A stretch of 64,000 bases of DNA from Prevotella sp. (GCA_031285625.1 JAITVV010000048.1:37834-101833), one strand, 5' to 3'; positions 25,283 through 34,467 are shown, counted from the first letter of the stretch. Notes: generated by a model from the sequence alone, not told the origin. Made by a program: numbers and translations.

Positions 25283-26020
25283 ATGAACGAACTATCATAC
25301 TGCCCTTATTGTAACCAAAAAATAGAGATCGGTAGCGAAAAGTGCCCTTACTGTCAACGTATTTTTACTTCAATGAAAAGACGCGTATACGAACCGGGTT
25401 ATGCACTGATAAGACAAGATTTTGGCCTGATAAAAATAGTTTCTGTAACACTCACTTTCTTAATGGTATTATTGTGCCTCTATCCATTCTTAAATAGAAA
25501 TGTTTATATATTGCAGTCTTTTGATGAAGGTACAATACCCCTGTTTGTAATAACTCTGATTATTATATTGTCATTGTGGCAGATATCATTTGTATCTAAA
25601 TATTTACTTAATTTCTACCATCCTTTTTCAAAGATTTTTACAAACATCAGATGGGAAATGATAGCTATAGTTTTTTTTCTACTGCTAGGTATCTCTGCCA
25701 TAATAGTTGACACACTCAATAACTCAGACTTACAAAGTGGCATGCCTATCTATAAAGATATGATCAGCCATCAGAATATGCAGATTATTACATCACTTTT
25801 TATTGCAACATACGTATTTTGGGTTTTTGTTCATGCTATAACAGGATGGACACTTGCCGATTCTCGTAAACTTGACTTTGTGGGAGGGCTTCCTTATTTA
25901 GGATATATTTTGTTGGCGTCTGCAATTATCCCTTTATTCATTATATTTGTGCCAATGTTTGTAACAAATATATTCTTTAAAGCCGGAGAATATTCAAAAA
26001 AGTATGGATTTCTGACATAA
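25283..26020 (+). CDS. Zinc-ribbon membrane protein of unknown function
   Basis: The 245-residue product begins with a zinc ribbon, CPYCNQKIEIGSEKCPYCQR (Cys7, Cys10, Cys21, Cys24). After about 50 residues there are about five to six hydrophobic helices reaching residue 235. The layout (cytosolic ribbon, then membrane domain) is common in poorly known Bacteroidetes proteins. No catalytic motif is seen. It stands alone between the small-RNA candidate and a terminator. I do not recognise the family. Confidence 0.75.
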   Translation: MNELSYCPYCNQKIEIGSEKCPYCQRIFTSMKRRVYEPGYALIRQDFGLIKIVSVTLTFLMVLLCLYPFLNRNVYILQSFDEGTIPLFVITLIIILSLWQISFVSKYLLNFYHPFSKIFTNIRWEMIAIVFFLLLGISAIIVDTLNNSDLQSGMPIYKDMISHQNMQIITSLFIATYVFWVFVHAITGWTLADSRKLDFVGGLPYLGYILLASAIIPLFIIFVPMFVTNIFFKAGEYSKKYGFLT

Positions 26021-26027
26021 ATTATGC

Positions 26028-26064
26028 ATCATCGCCTCGAAATTTAGGACTCCGAGGCGATGAT
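26028..26064 (+). terminator. Terminator-like hairpin
   Basis: A perfect 12-bp stem pairs ATCATCGCCTCG (26028-26039) with 26053-26064. There is no clear T-run, so it may end transcripts less strictly or act on RNA stability. Confidence 0.65.
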
Positions 26065-26070
26065 CAAATA

Positions 26071-26090
26071 TTTGTCACCTTTGTGACAAA
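26071..26090. repeat. GTRACAAARGTRACA element, copy 3
   Basis: TTTGTCAC (26071-26078) and GTGACAAA (26083-26090) form a perfect 8-bp inverted repeat around CTTT. Read on the complement it is GTCACAAAGGTGACA, close to the family consensus. Confidence 0.55.
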
Positions 26091-26113
26091 GAGAACAGTA
26101 TATTAAGGTTGTG

Positions 26114-26145
26114 AAGCCTCCGTTCCTCACATAGGAACGTTGCTT
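26114..26145. other. Unassigned intergenic hairpin
   Basis: CGTTCCT (26121-26127) pairs with AGGAACG (26133-26139), extended by AAGC/GCTT across a small internal loop. There is no T-run on either strand and no gene nearby that it clearly serves. Confidence 0.4.
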
Positions 26146-26316
26146 TGAAGTGTCTGAAATAATTTTGTTGAATTTGTCTCATATCATTCATCTTAAAGGT
26201 TATGAGCTCAGAATATTGCGATATCCTTATAACAAAAATACAAATTAATCTAATAAAAAAGCAACGTAAAGTGTTAATAAAACACATTGAAAACACAAAA
26301 CATTAAAATATATTAA

Positions 26317-26347
26317 TTTGCATACTAAATATTTATTTGTACATTTG
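26317..26347 (+). promoter_or_regulatory. Promoter of the methyltransferase-GNAT operon (TTTG-N19-TACATTTG)
   Basis: TTTG at 26317-26320 and TACATTTG at 26340-26347 match both consensus elements at 19-base spacing. The predicted transcript has a leader of about 180 nt before the ATG at 26536. Confidence 0.7.
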
Positions 26348-26398
26348 TTCGCAAACAATTTTATGATTTCTATAACTAAGAATATATTGGTGCTGTAA

Positions 26399-26508
26399 AT
26401 AATCTGTAAATTCTACTACAGATTATCCTTTCGTTTTATTTCTGAATAACCTTTCAGAAATATTTTCATATTTACATAATTTCAAGTTGCAGTAACTAAT
26501 TTACTGTA
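26399..26508 (+). promoter_or_regulatory. Leader with three consecutive hairpins
   Basis: Three stem-loops lie in the 180-nt leader: ATAATCTGT/ACAGATTAT (26399-26426), ATTTCTGAA/TTCAGAAAT (26438-26461) and CAGTAA/TTACTG (26490-26506). The second is followed by ATTTTC, a weak U-tract. The arrangement could be an attenuator or a ligand-binding leader, or chance folding in AT-rich DNA. Confidence 0.35.
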
Positions 26509-26535
26509 GTTAATAACATCAATATATTTAAAGAA

Positions 26536-27852
26536 ATGGAAAATAAACATACAATAATTTACGACTTTGATCATACACTAATCGCTGATTTCTTCAGAGG
26601 ACTAAAAAGGCAGGGGCCTGAAAGTGACGAAATAACAAAACTAGCTTTACACTTTATCAATGATTTACCAAATAATCCATCTATAGCAGATATTGGTTGT
26701 GGCACAGGAGGACAAACAATAACTCTGGCACAATCAACAAACGGAAAAATTAAGGCAGTGGACTTAATGCCCGAATTTGTTGAGAGCCTGAAAGAGAACA
26801 TTAAACAGTTAGGATTAGATAAAAAGATTTTTCCATCTCTGGAGTCAATGACTGATCTCAGTTTTGAAGAAGCCGAATTTGATCTGATATGGGCCGAAGG
26901 CTCCATATATAATATCGGATATCAAAAAGGCCTTAAAGAATGGCGCAAATATTTGAAAACTAACGGATATATCGCTGTATCAGAAGTATCATGGTTTACC
27001 GATAGCCGTCCTCAGGAAATCTCAGATTATTGGGAATCAAGCTATCCGGAAATAGATACTATCCCCAATAAAATAAAACAAATGCAACAAGCAGGTTATA
27101 CACCTGTGGCACATTTTATATTTCCGGAAATTTGCTGGTGGAATTATTTTAACCCTATGCTGAATAATATCGAGCCTTTTCTACAAAAACATAATTATAG
27201 TGAGGGTGCAAAAGACCTTGTTGATCATTTGACAGAAGAAATAGCATTGTATAGAAAATACAAATCAGATTATGGTTATGTCTTTTATATAGGACAGAAA
27301 TCTGATCTGGTAAATGGTAAAGATTACATTGATACAGAAAATATTCGTATAAGAGCTGAAACCGAAAAAGATCTTTCCGGAATTTATGATCTCATACAAA
27401 CGGCTTTCAAAACAGCAAAGGTCAAAGATGGTGATGAGCAGGACTTTGCAGTAAAACTAAGGAACAGTGACCGGTATATTCCTGAGTTGGCACTTGTAGC
27501 TGAATACAATAATAAATTGATAGGTCAAATAATGCTAACAAAGACTTATCTGACCACAGAAAGTAATAAAGAAGAATATCTCCTTCTTGCTCCAATATCT
27601 GTTTTAATAGAATACAGAGATCAGGGTATTGGTAGTAAACTCATTCATAAAAGCCTGGATAAAGCAAGAAAATCAGGATACAAAGCTGTATTTTTATGTG
27701 GAGATCCGGCATATTATCAGAGATTTGGATTCAGACCTACTAGTGAATTTGGAATAAAGCCTGCGCTGGATATACCTGTACAATATGTAATGGTATATGA
27801 GTTGGAGCCAAATGCATTAAAAGATAGATCCGGCATTGTTGAGTGTTGTTAA
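26536..27852 (+). CDS. Fusion of SAM-dependent methyltransferase and GNAT acetyltransferase
   Basis: The 438-residue product joins two enzymes. Residues 1-255 are a class I methyltransferase: motif I is IADIGCGTGGQTI near residue 51, then KAVDLMPEFV, and the post-I region FDLIWAEGSIYNIG. Residues 270-425 are a GNAT domain of YhbS type with IEYRDQGIGSKLIHKSL and YYQRFGFRP. Both halves look intact. The acceptors are unknown; the fusion suggests that one substrate, perhaps a small amine or a drug, is handled twice (inference). It is the first gene of an operon with two further GNATs, 17 bases before the next start. Confidence 0.85.
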   Translation: MENKHTIIYDFDHTLIADFFRGLKRQGPESDEITKLALHFINDLPNNPSIADIGCGTGGQTITLAQSTNGKIKAVDLMPEFVESLKENIKQLGLDKKIFPSLESMTDLSFEEAEFDLIWAEGSIYNIGYQKGLKEWRKYLKTNGYIAVSEVSWFTDSRPQEISDYWESSYPEIDTIPNKIKQMQQAGYTPVAHFIFPEICWWNYFNPMLNNIEPFLQKHNYSEGAKDLVDHLTEEIALYRKYKSDYGYVFYIGQKSDLVNGKDYIDTENIRIRAETEKDLSGIYDLIQTAFKTAKVKDGDEQDFAVKLRNSDRYIPELALVAEYNNKLIGQIMLTKTYLTTESNKEEYLLLAPISVLIEYRDQGIGSKLIHKSLDKARKSGYKAVFLCGDPAYYQRFGFRPTSEFGIKPALDIPVQYVMVYELEPNALKDRSGIVECC

Positions 27853-27869
27853 TTATTTAATTAAGATAA

Positions 27870-28409
27870 ATGAATATAGAAACTACAAGATTGAAAATTG
27901 TTCCGCTCACAGTGGAACAATTTCACTTGTTGTTATGTGATATCAATAAAATGGAGCAAGAATTAGACTTGATACCATCTAATGAATTACTTGATAAACA
28001 TACACAACAGGCAATGGAAGGATTGTATAAAGAGGCTGTAAAACATCCTCAAAGCTATATATGGTACACCAATTGGCAAATTATACTTAAATCGGAAAAT
28101 ATAGCGATAGGAAGTGCTTGTTTTACAGGAGAACCGGATAAAAATGGTCAAGTTGAGATAGGTTATGGCATCAATAAGGATTACAGGAACTGCGGATATA
28201 TGACAGAAGCAGCAGAGGCTATGTGTGCGTGGGCTTTTAAACAAGAAAATGTAAAAAGTATAATTGCTGAAACAGAACCAGATAATTATGCATCACATAA
28301 GGTCCTACAAAAATGTAAAATGGAGAAATACCTCGAATCGAATAATAGTTTTTGGTGGAAAATAGAAAAAGAAAAATATGAGAATAATATCAATAAGAGA
28401 AAATTCTGA
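27870..28409 (+). CDS. RimJ/RimL-type GNAT acetyltransferase
   Basis: The 179-residue product begins IETTRLKIVPLT, typical of the RimJ/RimL branch, and has motif A in GYGINKDYRNCGYMTEA and motif B in HKVLQKCKME. Family members acetylate protein N-termini, tRNA-linked peptides or small molecules. It is the second gene of the acetyltransferase operon and overlaps the next gene by 32 bases. Confidence 0.87.
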   Translation: MNIETTRLKIVPLTVEQFHLLLCDINKMEQELDLIPSNELLDKHTQQAMEGLYKEAVKHPQSYIWYTNWQIILKSENIAIGSACFTGEPDKNGQVEIGYGINKDYRNCGYMTEAAEAMCAWAFKQENVKSIIAETEPDNYASHKVLQKCKMEKYLESNNSFWWKIEKEKYENNINKRKF

Positions 28410-28845
28410 ATATAAAGATATAGCCATAAAGTATCTTCAATCCAAGTGGCCTTCCGTATCACCTATAATATATGAAGACAGTATCAATCATAGCTTAAAT
28501 ACCAGTAATCCCCTACCCCAATGGTATCTATTAGAAAAAGAGACTGAAATAATAGGTTGTGCCGGATTGATTACCAATGATTTTATTAGCCGAATGGATC
28601 TTTATCCTTGGGTGTGTGCCGTTTATATCGAAGAAAATCACAGAGGCAATGCGTATAGCAGCCTTCTTCTGGATAAGGCCAAAGAAGACACAGCAAAATT
28701 TGGCTTCAAGAACCTTTATCTATGTACAGACCATATAGGCTTTTACGAAAAATATGGATTTAGCTATATCGGACAAGGATATCATCCATGGGAAGATGAA
28801 TCACGTATATATGAATTTAAGGTAGAAACGGAACAAAATAAATAA
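28378..28845 (+). CDS. GNAT-family N-acetyltransferase
   Basis: The 155-residue product has motif A in AVYIEENHRGNAYSSLLLDKA and motif B in FYEKYGFSYIG. It resembles the PhnO/YjdJ-like small GNATs, with the acceptor unknown. The ATG at 28378 lies 32 bases inside the preceding gene, so translation is coupled. It is the last gene of the methyltransferase-GNAT operon. Confidence 0.85.
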   Translation: MRIISIRENSEYKDIAIKYLQSKWPSVSPIIYEDSINHSLNTSNPLPQWYLLEKETEIIGCAGLITNDFISRMDLYPWVCAVYIEENHRGNAYSSLLLDKAKEDTAKFGFKNLYLCTDHIGFYEKYGFSYIGQGYHPWEDESRIYEFKVETEQNK

Positions 28846-28873
28846 AACAGATACTTCAAGTAAGAATAAAATT

Positions 28874-28881
28874 TATCTTTG
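28874..28881 (+). promoter_or_regulatory. Bacteroidetes -7 element TATCTTTG
   Basis: TATCTTTG lies 23 bases before the start of the membrane protein at 28905. No good -33 element was found. Confidence 0.45.
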
Positions 28882-28904
28882 TCTTTTACTATTCCTTAAA
28901 TCAT

Positions 28905-29588
28905 ATGGCAGAAAACACGTTCAAACCATATATTCAAATACCAAATTTGAGTCTGGCACTAGCTATAGTAGCAACTGCAATGTTGGCCCAGTTACTTTTC
29001 AGCACACTATTTGGCAATATTATAGGTACTACCTGGGTAAACAATAGCATCGGAGCGTTGCTAATGACAAACCTGCTCCAGATATGCACTCTATATCTTT
29101 TTGCTCAATACCTGCGTAATTTTAGTGTAAAAAGGCTAGTCACGGTTTTTTATATAATCATCGCTTGTATTGGGCTTATGACTTTAGCCCCTTTGATGTC
29201 ATATGCTCTATTAGGTATCTTCCAGGCATCCTCTATAATTTCATTCACCTCTCGACTGGCTAATTTATCAATCATTATCCTATTTTTTATGGCAGGGTTC
29301 CGATTGATGCGGTTTGATAAAGACTTTGTCGGAGGGATGAATTTATTAGGAAAGGCTTTCATCCTTGAAGGAATTACCGCTTCTATAACTTTTATATATT
29401 ACTACTATCAGCTATTTACAGCTATTCCAATGTCAACAAGAGACCGGTTGCTTAAAGCTCCCGATCTCGTTACATTAGTTGTAAGTACAATGACATTGAT
29501 ATCTACCATACTTATCTTTATTTGTATGATAAACATCTATAAAAGAGCGATAAAATATAATAATACAGTTGACAGGGATGAAAACTAG
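28905..29588 (+). CDS. Six-helix membrane protein of unknown function
   Basis: The 227-residue product has about six hydrophobic segments (roughly residues 12-34, 42-66, 78-105, 115-135, 145-170 and 190-215) and a short charged tail. No motif is recognised. Its last four bases overlap the last bases of the convergent ABC-F gene. The gene looks real from its own -7 element and its membrane pattern. Confidence 0.7.
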   Translation: MAENTFKPYIQIPNLSLALAIVATAMLAQLLFSTLFGNIIGTTWVNNSIGALLMTNLLQICTLYLFAQYLRNFSVKRLVTVFYIIIACIGLMTLAPLMSYALLGIFQASSIISFTSRLANLSIIILFFMAGFRLMRFDKDFVGGMNLLGKAFILEGITASITFIYYYYQLFTAIPMSTRDRLLKAPDLVTLVVSTMTLISTILIFICMINIYKRAIKYNNTVDRDEN

Positions 29589-31183
29589 CCTCCTGCGAGT
29601 ATAATCTCTTTATCAACCTCAACCTCTTTTATAAAATAGGCATCATGTGATATTATCAATAATGTTCCTTTGTAGTCTCTGATTGAATTGGTAACGATCT
29701 CCAAACTCTGTATGTCCAGATTATTTGTTGGTTCATCAAGTATAAACATATCAGGAGCATTATCATCTATCTGCATACAGCAAAATATTAACCTCATCTT
29801 TTCACCACCGCTTAATTTGTCACATGTTTTATTCCACATTTCATAAGTAAAAAGGAAACGATGTAATATTACACGAAGTTCGTCATCTGTCAGCTTCCGC
29901 GAGTTAAACTGTTGTACCTGCTCAAATACAGTCAGACCATTATCAATAAGGTAATAATCCTGATCGATGTAGAGATATCTGAAATGAGCACGACTTATCG
30001 TTCCCTTTGTCGGTTCTAACTGTCCTAGTATAAGCTTCAATAGGGTTGTTTTCCCTGCTCCATTTTGCCCTGAAATAACAAGGCGATCTCCACTTCTTAT
30101 CTGAAATTCCAAAGCCTCTTGCCACAGTACCTTATCGGAATAACCAAAGTTTACACCTTTAGCTGTTATCAATATTTTACCTGAATGCAAACTCATATCC
30201 TCGAAATCCATTTTTAGATCCTTTTTATCTGGTAACTGCTGTTTTATTTGTTTCATATCAGCAACTATATCATCCATCTTATTGGTATGCATATCATTCA
30301 GTTTTGCTGTACTTGTTTCAGCCTTGTTTCGGATAGTATTCATCATAATACGTGGAATCCCCTCTTTTATAGCCTTCTTTTTACCTCTCACATCTCTCCG
30401 TTGCTTTTTTTCAGCAACTTCCCGTGCAATATTTCGTGCTTTGCGCAATTCTTTCTGTTTCTCTTCAAACTGAGCTTGTAATGCATACATCTTCTCTTCC
30501 TTTTGCTGTTTATAGAATTCGTAACTTCCTCCATATACTTCAACTTTATCAGCACTTAGTTCATACGTCAGGTCCAACAAATTAAGTAATGTTCTATCAT
30601 GACTAACAACAATTATTGTTGCATTACTATTTTGCATAAGCTCATACAATTGCTTACGGCTTTCTTTATCTAAATGATTAGAAGGCTCATCAAATAAGAT
30701 AACTGAGGGGTTATGTATATAAATACCCGAAAGGAAAACTTTTGTTTTTTCTCCGCCACTAAGGCTATCCATTCTTTGAAAAAGTGTTATATGATCCAGA
30801 TTCCATTTAGACAATGCAGCTGTTGCCCTGTCTTCTATGTCCCACTCATCATTCAACAAAGAGAAATTCTCTGCAGAAGCATTGCCTTTCAGTATATCAT
30901 TCAGGGCAACGATCTTTTTATCGATATGAAGGGACTCAGCAACAGTCATCTTATCGTATTGTCCAAAATGTTGCGGTATATAATAGGGATGTTCCTGATA
31001 TATAATCTCGCCTGAAGCAGCTTGCAAATTCCCGGCAATAATACGCAGAAGGGTAGACTTACCTGTGCCATTATTGCCAATAAGGGCTACCTTTTGTCCC
31101 TTAGCAAGTGAAAAACTAATATTCTGAAACAGCGATTCTCTGTCCGGGTGTATATATGTAATTTGTTTTATAATAATACTCAT
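29585..31183 (-). CDS. ABC-F family ATP-binding protein
   Basis: The 532-residue product has two ABC ATPase domains and no membrane part, as in ABC-F translation factors. Domain 1 has GNNGTGKST (about residues 36-44), LSGGEKTK and ILFDEPSNHLD. Domain 2 has GQNGAGKTT, LSGGEKMR and FILDEPTNNLD. A basic linker of about 90 residues (including KKQRRDVRGKKKAIKEGIPRI) lies between them and would reach the ribosomal P-site region. Members include EttA-like factors and antibiotic-resistance proteins (Lsa, Vga, Msr); which applies cannot be told here. A palindrome and a promoter lie upstream. Confidence 0.92.
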   Translation of the reverse strand: MSIIIKQITYIHPDRESLFQNISFSLAKGQKVALIGNNGTGKSTLLRIIAGNLQAASGEIIYQEHPYYIPQHFGQYDKMTVAESLHIDKKIVALNDILKGNASAENFSLLNDEWDIEDRATAALSKWNLDHITLFQRMDSLSGGEKTKVFLSGIYIHNPSVILFDEPSNHLDKESRKQLYELMQNSNATIIVVSHDRTLLNLLDLTYELSADKVEVYGGSYEFYKQQKEEKMYALQAQFEEKQKELRKARNIAREVAEKKQRRDVRGKKKAIKEGIPRIMMNTIRNKAETSTAKLNDMHTNKMDDIVADMKQIKQQLPDKKDLKMDFEDMSLHSGKILITAKGVNFGYSDKVLWQEALEFQIRSGDRLVISGQNGAGKTTLLKLILGQLEPTKGTISRAHFRYLYIDQDYYLIDNGLTVFEQVQQFNSRKLTDDELRVILHRFLFTYEMWNKTCDKLSGGEKMRLIFCCMQIDDNAPDMFILDEPTNNLDIQSLEIVTNSIRDYKGTLLIISHDAYFIKEVEVDKEIILAGG

Positions 31184-31205
31184 AAACCAATCAATTAAAA
31201 GGTCT

Positions 31206-31264
31206 CAAACCTATTCAATAACTATTTTGAAAACATAAGTGATGTAAACAAGATATTTGTTTAC
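31206..31264 (-). promoter_or_regulatory. ABC-F promoter with upstream palindrome
   Basis: On the minus strand TAGGTTTG (31213-31206) fits the -7 element 22 bases from the start codon. Upstream, GTAAACAA (31244-31251) and TTGTTTAC (31257-31264) form a perfect 8-bp inverted repeat with a 5-base centre. This is a plausible regulator site, or a hairpin if transcribed. Confidence 0.5.
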
Positions 31265-31522
31265 ACATGGGAAAAGCGCATAAATGCAGCTCTTGTTTTA
31301 GAAAATTATTGATTACATGATATCTAAGTTTGCCATTATAAAACCGGATGGTCTATATATGGTATGTTGAAAAATAAATTAACCAAAATGTACCGAGAGG
31401 TCGGTTATCAGAATGGTCATTACAACCATTTTCTTACTTAGATATTCTCATTGGAGTGGTTTATTCGTTATTACTGATGCAAATATATAGTATTAAGGTG
31501 AGATAAGAAAATTATGCACAAA
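31265..31522. other. Intergenic, no gene recognised
   Basis: No convincing frame lies between the ABC-F upstream palindrome and the terminator of the aldo/keto reductase gene. A weak inverted repeat, AATGGT/ACCATT, is near 31415-31433. Confidence 0.5.
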
Positions 31523-31555
31523 AAATCGCCTCTATATAATTAGAGGCGATTTATC
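31523..31555 (-). terminator. Terminator of the aldo/keto reductase gene
   Basis: A perfect 12-bp stem, AAATCGCCTCTA (31523-31534) with TAGAGGCGATTT (31541-31552), has an A-run on the far side that becomes a T-run on the minus strand. Confidence 0.8.
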
Positions 31556-31567
31556 TTTGCTTTATCT

Positions 31568-32521
31568 TCAACCTAATATTTTCTCAATCAAAGCCAATTC
31601 ATCACCAGAGAAATCTGAATTTTCTTTTGCCTTCAGATTATCCTTTAATTGATTTAATGAACTTGTGCCTATTATAACAGACGTAACATGTTTGTTATGT
31701 AAAAGCCATGCCAAAGCCATTTCAGCTAAAGTTTGTCCACGTTTCAGAGCCAGATCGTTCAAGGCAGATACTTTCTGTATAACATCCGGTGTTATTTCGC
31801 TCTCTTGCAAGAACCCATGGCTTTTATGGGCTCTCGATGCTTCAGGAATTCCATGCAAGTATTTATTGGTAAGAACCCCCTGGGCCAATGGAGAAAAAGC
31901 AATAAAGCCAACCCCATATTTTTCATTAAGGGCCATATGCTCTGCTTCGGGTTCGCGAACCAGCATGCTATATTTATCCTGATAGATAAGGCATGGTACA
32001 TGTGCTGACTTTAATATTTCATAGGCCTCTATCAACTTTTGAGGTGGATATTTTGAAATCCCCACGTATAGAGCCTTCCCTTGACGAACAATATCAATCA
32101 AAGCCTGCATTGTTTCCTCAACTGGTGTTTGAGGATCGTAGCGATGAGAGTAGAATATATCAAAATATTCCAGTCCTGTACGTTTTAGACTCTGATCGAT
32201 GCTGGCCATTATATATTTACGTGAACCTCCATCTCCGTATGGTCCATCCCACATCAGATGCCCGGCTTTGGAAGATATGATCAACTCATCTCTATGTCCT
32301 TTAAGTTCTTTAGCCAATACTTTCCCAAAATTAGTTTCAGCACTGCCGGGAGGTGGCCCATAGTTATTGGCCAGATCAAAATGAGTTATTCCACTATCAA
32401 AGGCATGCAATATCATCGATGTAGCCATTTCAAAATCATCTACATCTCCAAAATTATGCCATAAGCCTAATGATATCTCGGGCAACTGTAGCCCGCTATT
32501 TCCGCAAAAATTGTATTTCAT
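31568..32521 (-). CDS. Aldo/keto reductase, YghZ-like
   Basis: The 317-residue product is a TIM-barrel NADPH-dependent reductase. The catalytic set is visible: Asp and Tyr in THFDLANNYGPPPG, Lys in IISSKAGHLMW, His in YSHRYDP. The GPYGDGGSRKY segment is typical of the YghZ (AKR14, glyceraldehyde-3-phosphate reductase) branch, and the C-terminal VIIGTSSLNQLKDN contacts NADPH. In relatives it detoxifies methylglyoxal and other aldehydes. It is a single-gene unit on the minus strand, with a GTRACAAARGTRACA element about 75 bases upstream. Confidence 0.92.
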   Translation of the reverse strand: MKYNFCGNSGLQLPEISLGLWHNFGDVDDFEMATSMILHAFDSGITHFDLANNYGPPPGSAETNFGKVLAKELKGHRDELIISSKAGHLMWDGPYGDGGSRKYIMASIDQSLKRTGLEYFDIFYSHRYDPQTPVEETMQALIDIVRQGKALYVGISKYPPQKLIEAYEILKSAHVPCLIYQDKYSMLVREPEAEHMALNEKYGVGFIAFSPLAQGVLTNKYLHGIPEASRAHKSHGFLQESEITPDVIQKVSALNDLALKRGQTLAEMALAWLLHNKHVTSVIIGTSSLNQLKDNLKAKENSDFSGDELALIEKILG

Positions 32522-32592
32522 GGGTTCTAAAATTTATTGTTGATAAAGTTAACAGATTTTCCTATATCAAGTATATTATTAAATAAGTAAAA

Positions 32593-32643
32593 AGTGACAA
32601 AAGTAACACCTTTTATACTTTTTTATAGTAACTTTTTGTCACT
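32593..32643. repeat. GTRACAAARGTRACA element, copy 4
   Basis: AGTGACAAAA (32593-32602) pairs with TTTTGTCACT (32634-32643). The left arm reads on as GTGACAAAAGTAACA (32594-32608), identical to the complement of 60392-60406. It lies in the upstream region of the aldo/keto reductase. Confidence 0.65.
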
Positions 32644-32721
32644 CTATATATCACATCAAATCATTTATATACAGATAATTAAATTTACATTTCACAACAT
32701 CTTAAAATATAAGAAAACAAA

Positions 32722-32746
32722 AGCCCGATATTACTACCGGGCTCTC
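32722..32746 (-). terminator. Terminator of the OmpA/TPR lipoprotein gene
   Basis: AGCCCG (32722-32727) pairs with CGGGCT (32738-32743). On the minus strand it is followed by TTTTGTTTT. It lies 20 bases after the gene end. Confidence 0.7.
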
Positions 32747-32766
32747 TTATATTAATCTCTTTCTAT

Positions 32767-34467
32767 TTAAAACAGCATGTTACGAATATCAGGATTTGTC
32801 AGGAATTTGGCAAACTCTATATCATTTGCAATATCTGTCGGAGAAGCTCCTTTTTGAATAGCAGATTTTAAATTACCAGCTACCCCCGATATACTATTTG
32901 TTCTTGCAGCAACTATTGCAGCCAGATAATAAGTAGTAGCATCCTTATCAGGTACAGCATCCAATACTTGCTGAGCCTTACTATAATTTTTAGTTAAGAT
33001 CTGAGCCAGGGCTGCATTATTTGATACTGTATTACCAAATGCCTGTACAGCTCTGTTATAATCACCTTTCTGGATATACATCAACCCCATAGTTTCACCT
33101 AATGAACTTGCACCGGATGCATTACCCAAAAGTTGCTCTGCTTTTGCTGTATTTCCATCTGCCAACGACACAAGAGCCAGATTCATATTAGCTTCCGGAG
33201 CACGTGAAGATATTTCAGAAGCTTTATTGAAAGCCTGTAAGGCTCTGCTACTTTGACCATTCTGATAATAGTATGCACCTAAGTTATTCCAACCACGGTA
33301 ATCATTAGGATATTTCTGTGTGATGAATGTATAGATTTTTTCTTTCGATACACCATCCAGATTAGCAGCATATAATAATTCCTCCACTGTAAGATCACTA
33401 TAATTATTACTTAAAGCTAATTTGGTAAGTTCTTCATCAGTTTTACCGATTACTTCTACGTTTGCCATCAAGCGTGAACGACGAAGTTTAGGAAGAATTG
33501 TTTCCGCCAGATCAGAATATACAACAGAAATATTCTTTATTTCTCTTTCTCTAGTTTCCGGATCAGGATACATAGATAATACTCTCAATACAATATCTTT
33601 ATCCTGAAGGCTCGATGCCTGTACCAGTTTTTGGAAACCATCCCAGTCCTGAGCAGTATATTTGGCATTGATTTCAGCATAAATCTCGTTATCTTTGAAT
33701 TCCTTGTTCAGGTAAGCAGTTGTATTTCTTTCGCGTTGTTCTGCTAATCTGTCATTCAATTGAAATCCTCCGTCTGGTGAAGCATAAGCAGATACTTCTA
33801 CATCCACTCTCTTACGTTCATTATTATCAGCTTCTTTAACCAGTTCTTTCCATGCGTTCATATTTGTTGAGTTCAACTCACTTGAACGTAATTCTGCGCG
33901 CTGGATAAGGAACATGATATCTGCATCGTATGTTTCCTTTATAATGCGTTGGAAAGCATCGGGAGCAACAGCAGGAGTTGATGTTTCGGCACTAGCTAAT
34001 CCCTGAGTAGCGATAACTCCATCAGCAATTTTCACATCGCTGAATCCAACTACCTGTTTACGGTCTCTATAAAAGTCGAAACGTAAAAACAATTCTGATT
34101 TTCTCATTGCAGGTATATAGTCGAATTCTGATCTCATCGTAATAGCGCTACCAGTTTCGTATGGCACAGAAATTCCGTTTCCAGCTACATTTTCTCCTTG
34201 ATAAGTATAAGGTGTTCCAAGCGCTTCACCTCCCTTATATTTCAATACTGGAGTAACTACTATTGTAGTACCTTTTTCAAACCATTTGGCAGGGAAACGT
34301 CCGTTTATAGTTACAGGAACTTTATTTCCTACAAGTTCTAATGGAGACGGGTTAGTTGTGAATAACGAATTTGCTAAAGGTGGTATTGTCTTTTTTCCGC
34401 ACGATGTCGCAATTATGGCCACAAGCATAATCAGCGAAAGAAATTGTATTAATTTCAGTCTCTTCAT
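32767..34467 (-). CDS. Lipoprotein with OmpA-like middle part and TPR repeats
   Basis: The 566-residue product has a signal peptide with lipobox ATS|C (Cys23), so it is an envelope lipoprotein. Residues about 215-260 (VDVEVSAYASPDGGFQLNDRLAEQRERNTTAYL) resemble an OmpA C-domain, which binds peptidoglycan. From residue about 385 there are TPR-like repeats (YRGWNNLGAYYYQNGQSSRALQAFNKASEI and following). An ordinary pattern in Bacteroidales, probably linking outer membrane and cell wall or organising a complex. A TAGCTTTG element is upstream. No closer function is known to me. Confidence 0.8.
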   Translation of the reverse strand: MKRLKLIQFLSLIMLVAIIATSCGKKTIPPLANSLFTTNPSPLELVGNKVPVTINGRFPAKWFEKGTTIVVTPVLKYKGGEALGTPYTYQGENVAGNGISVPYETGSAITMRSEFDYIPAMRKSELFLRFDFYRDRKQVVGFSDVKIADGVIATQGLASAETSTPAVAPDAFQRIIKETYDADIMFLIQRAELRSSELNSTNMNAWKELVKEADNNERKRVDVEVSAYASPDGGFQLNDRLAEQRERNTTAYLNKEFKDNEIYAEINAKYTAQDWDGFQKLVQASSLQDKDIVLRVLSMYPDPETREREIKNISVVYSDLAETILPKLRRSRLMANVEVIGKTDEELTKLALSNNYSDLTVEELLYAANLDGVSKEKIYTFITQKYPNDYRGWNNLGAYYYQNGQSSRALQAFNKASEISSRAPEANMNLALVSLADGNTAKAEQLLGNASGASSLGETMGLMYIQKGDYNRAVQAFGNTVSNNAALAQILTKNYSKAQQVLDAVPDKDATTYYLAAIVAARTNSISGVAGNLKSAIQKGASPTDIANDIEFAKFLTNPDIRNMLF

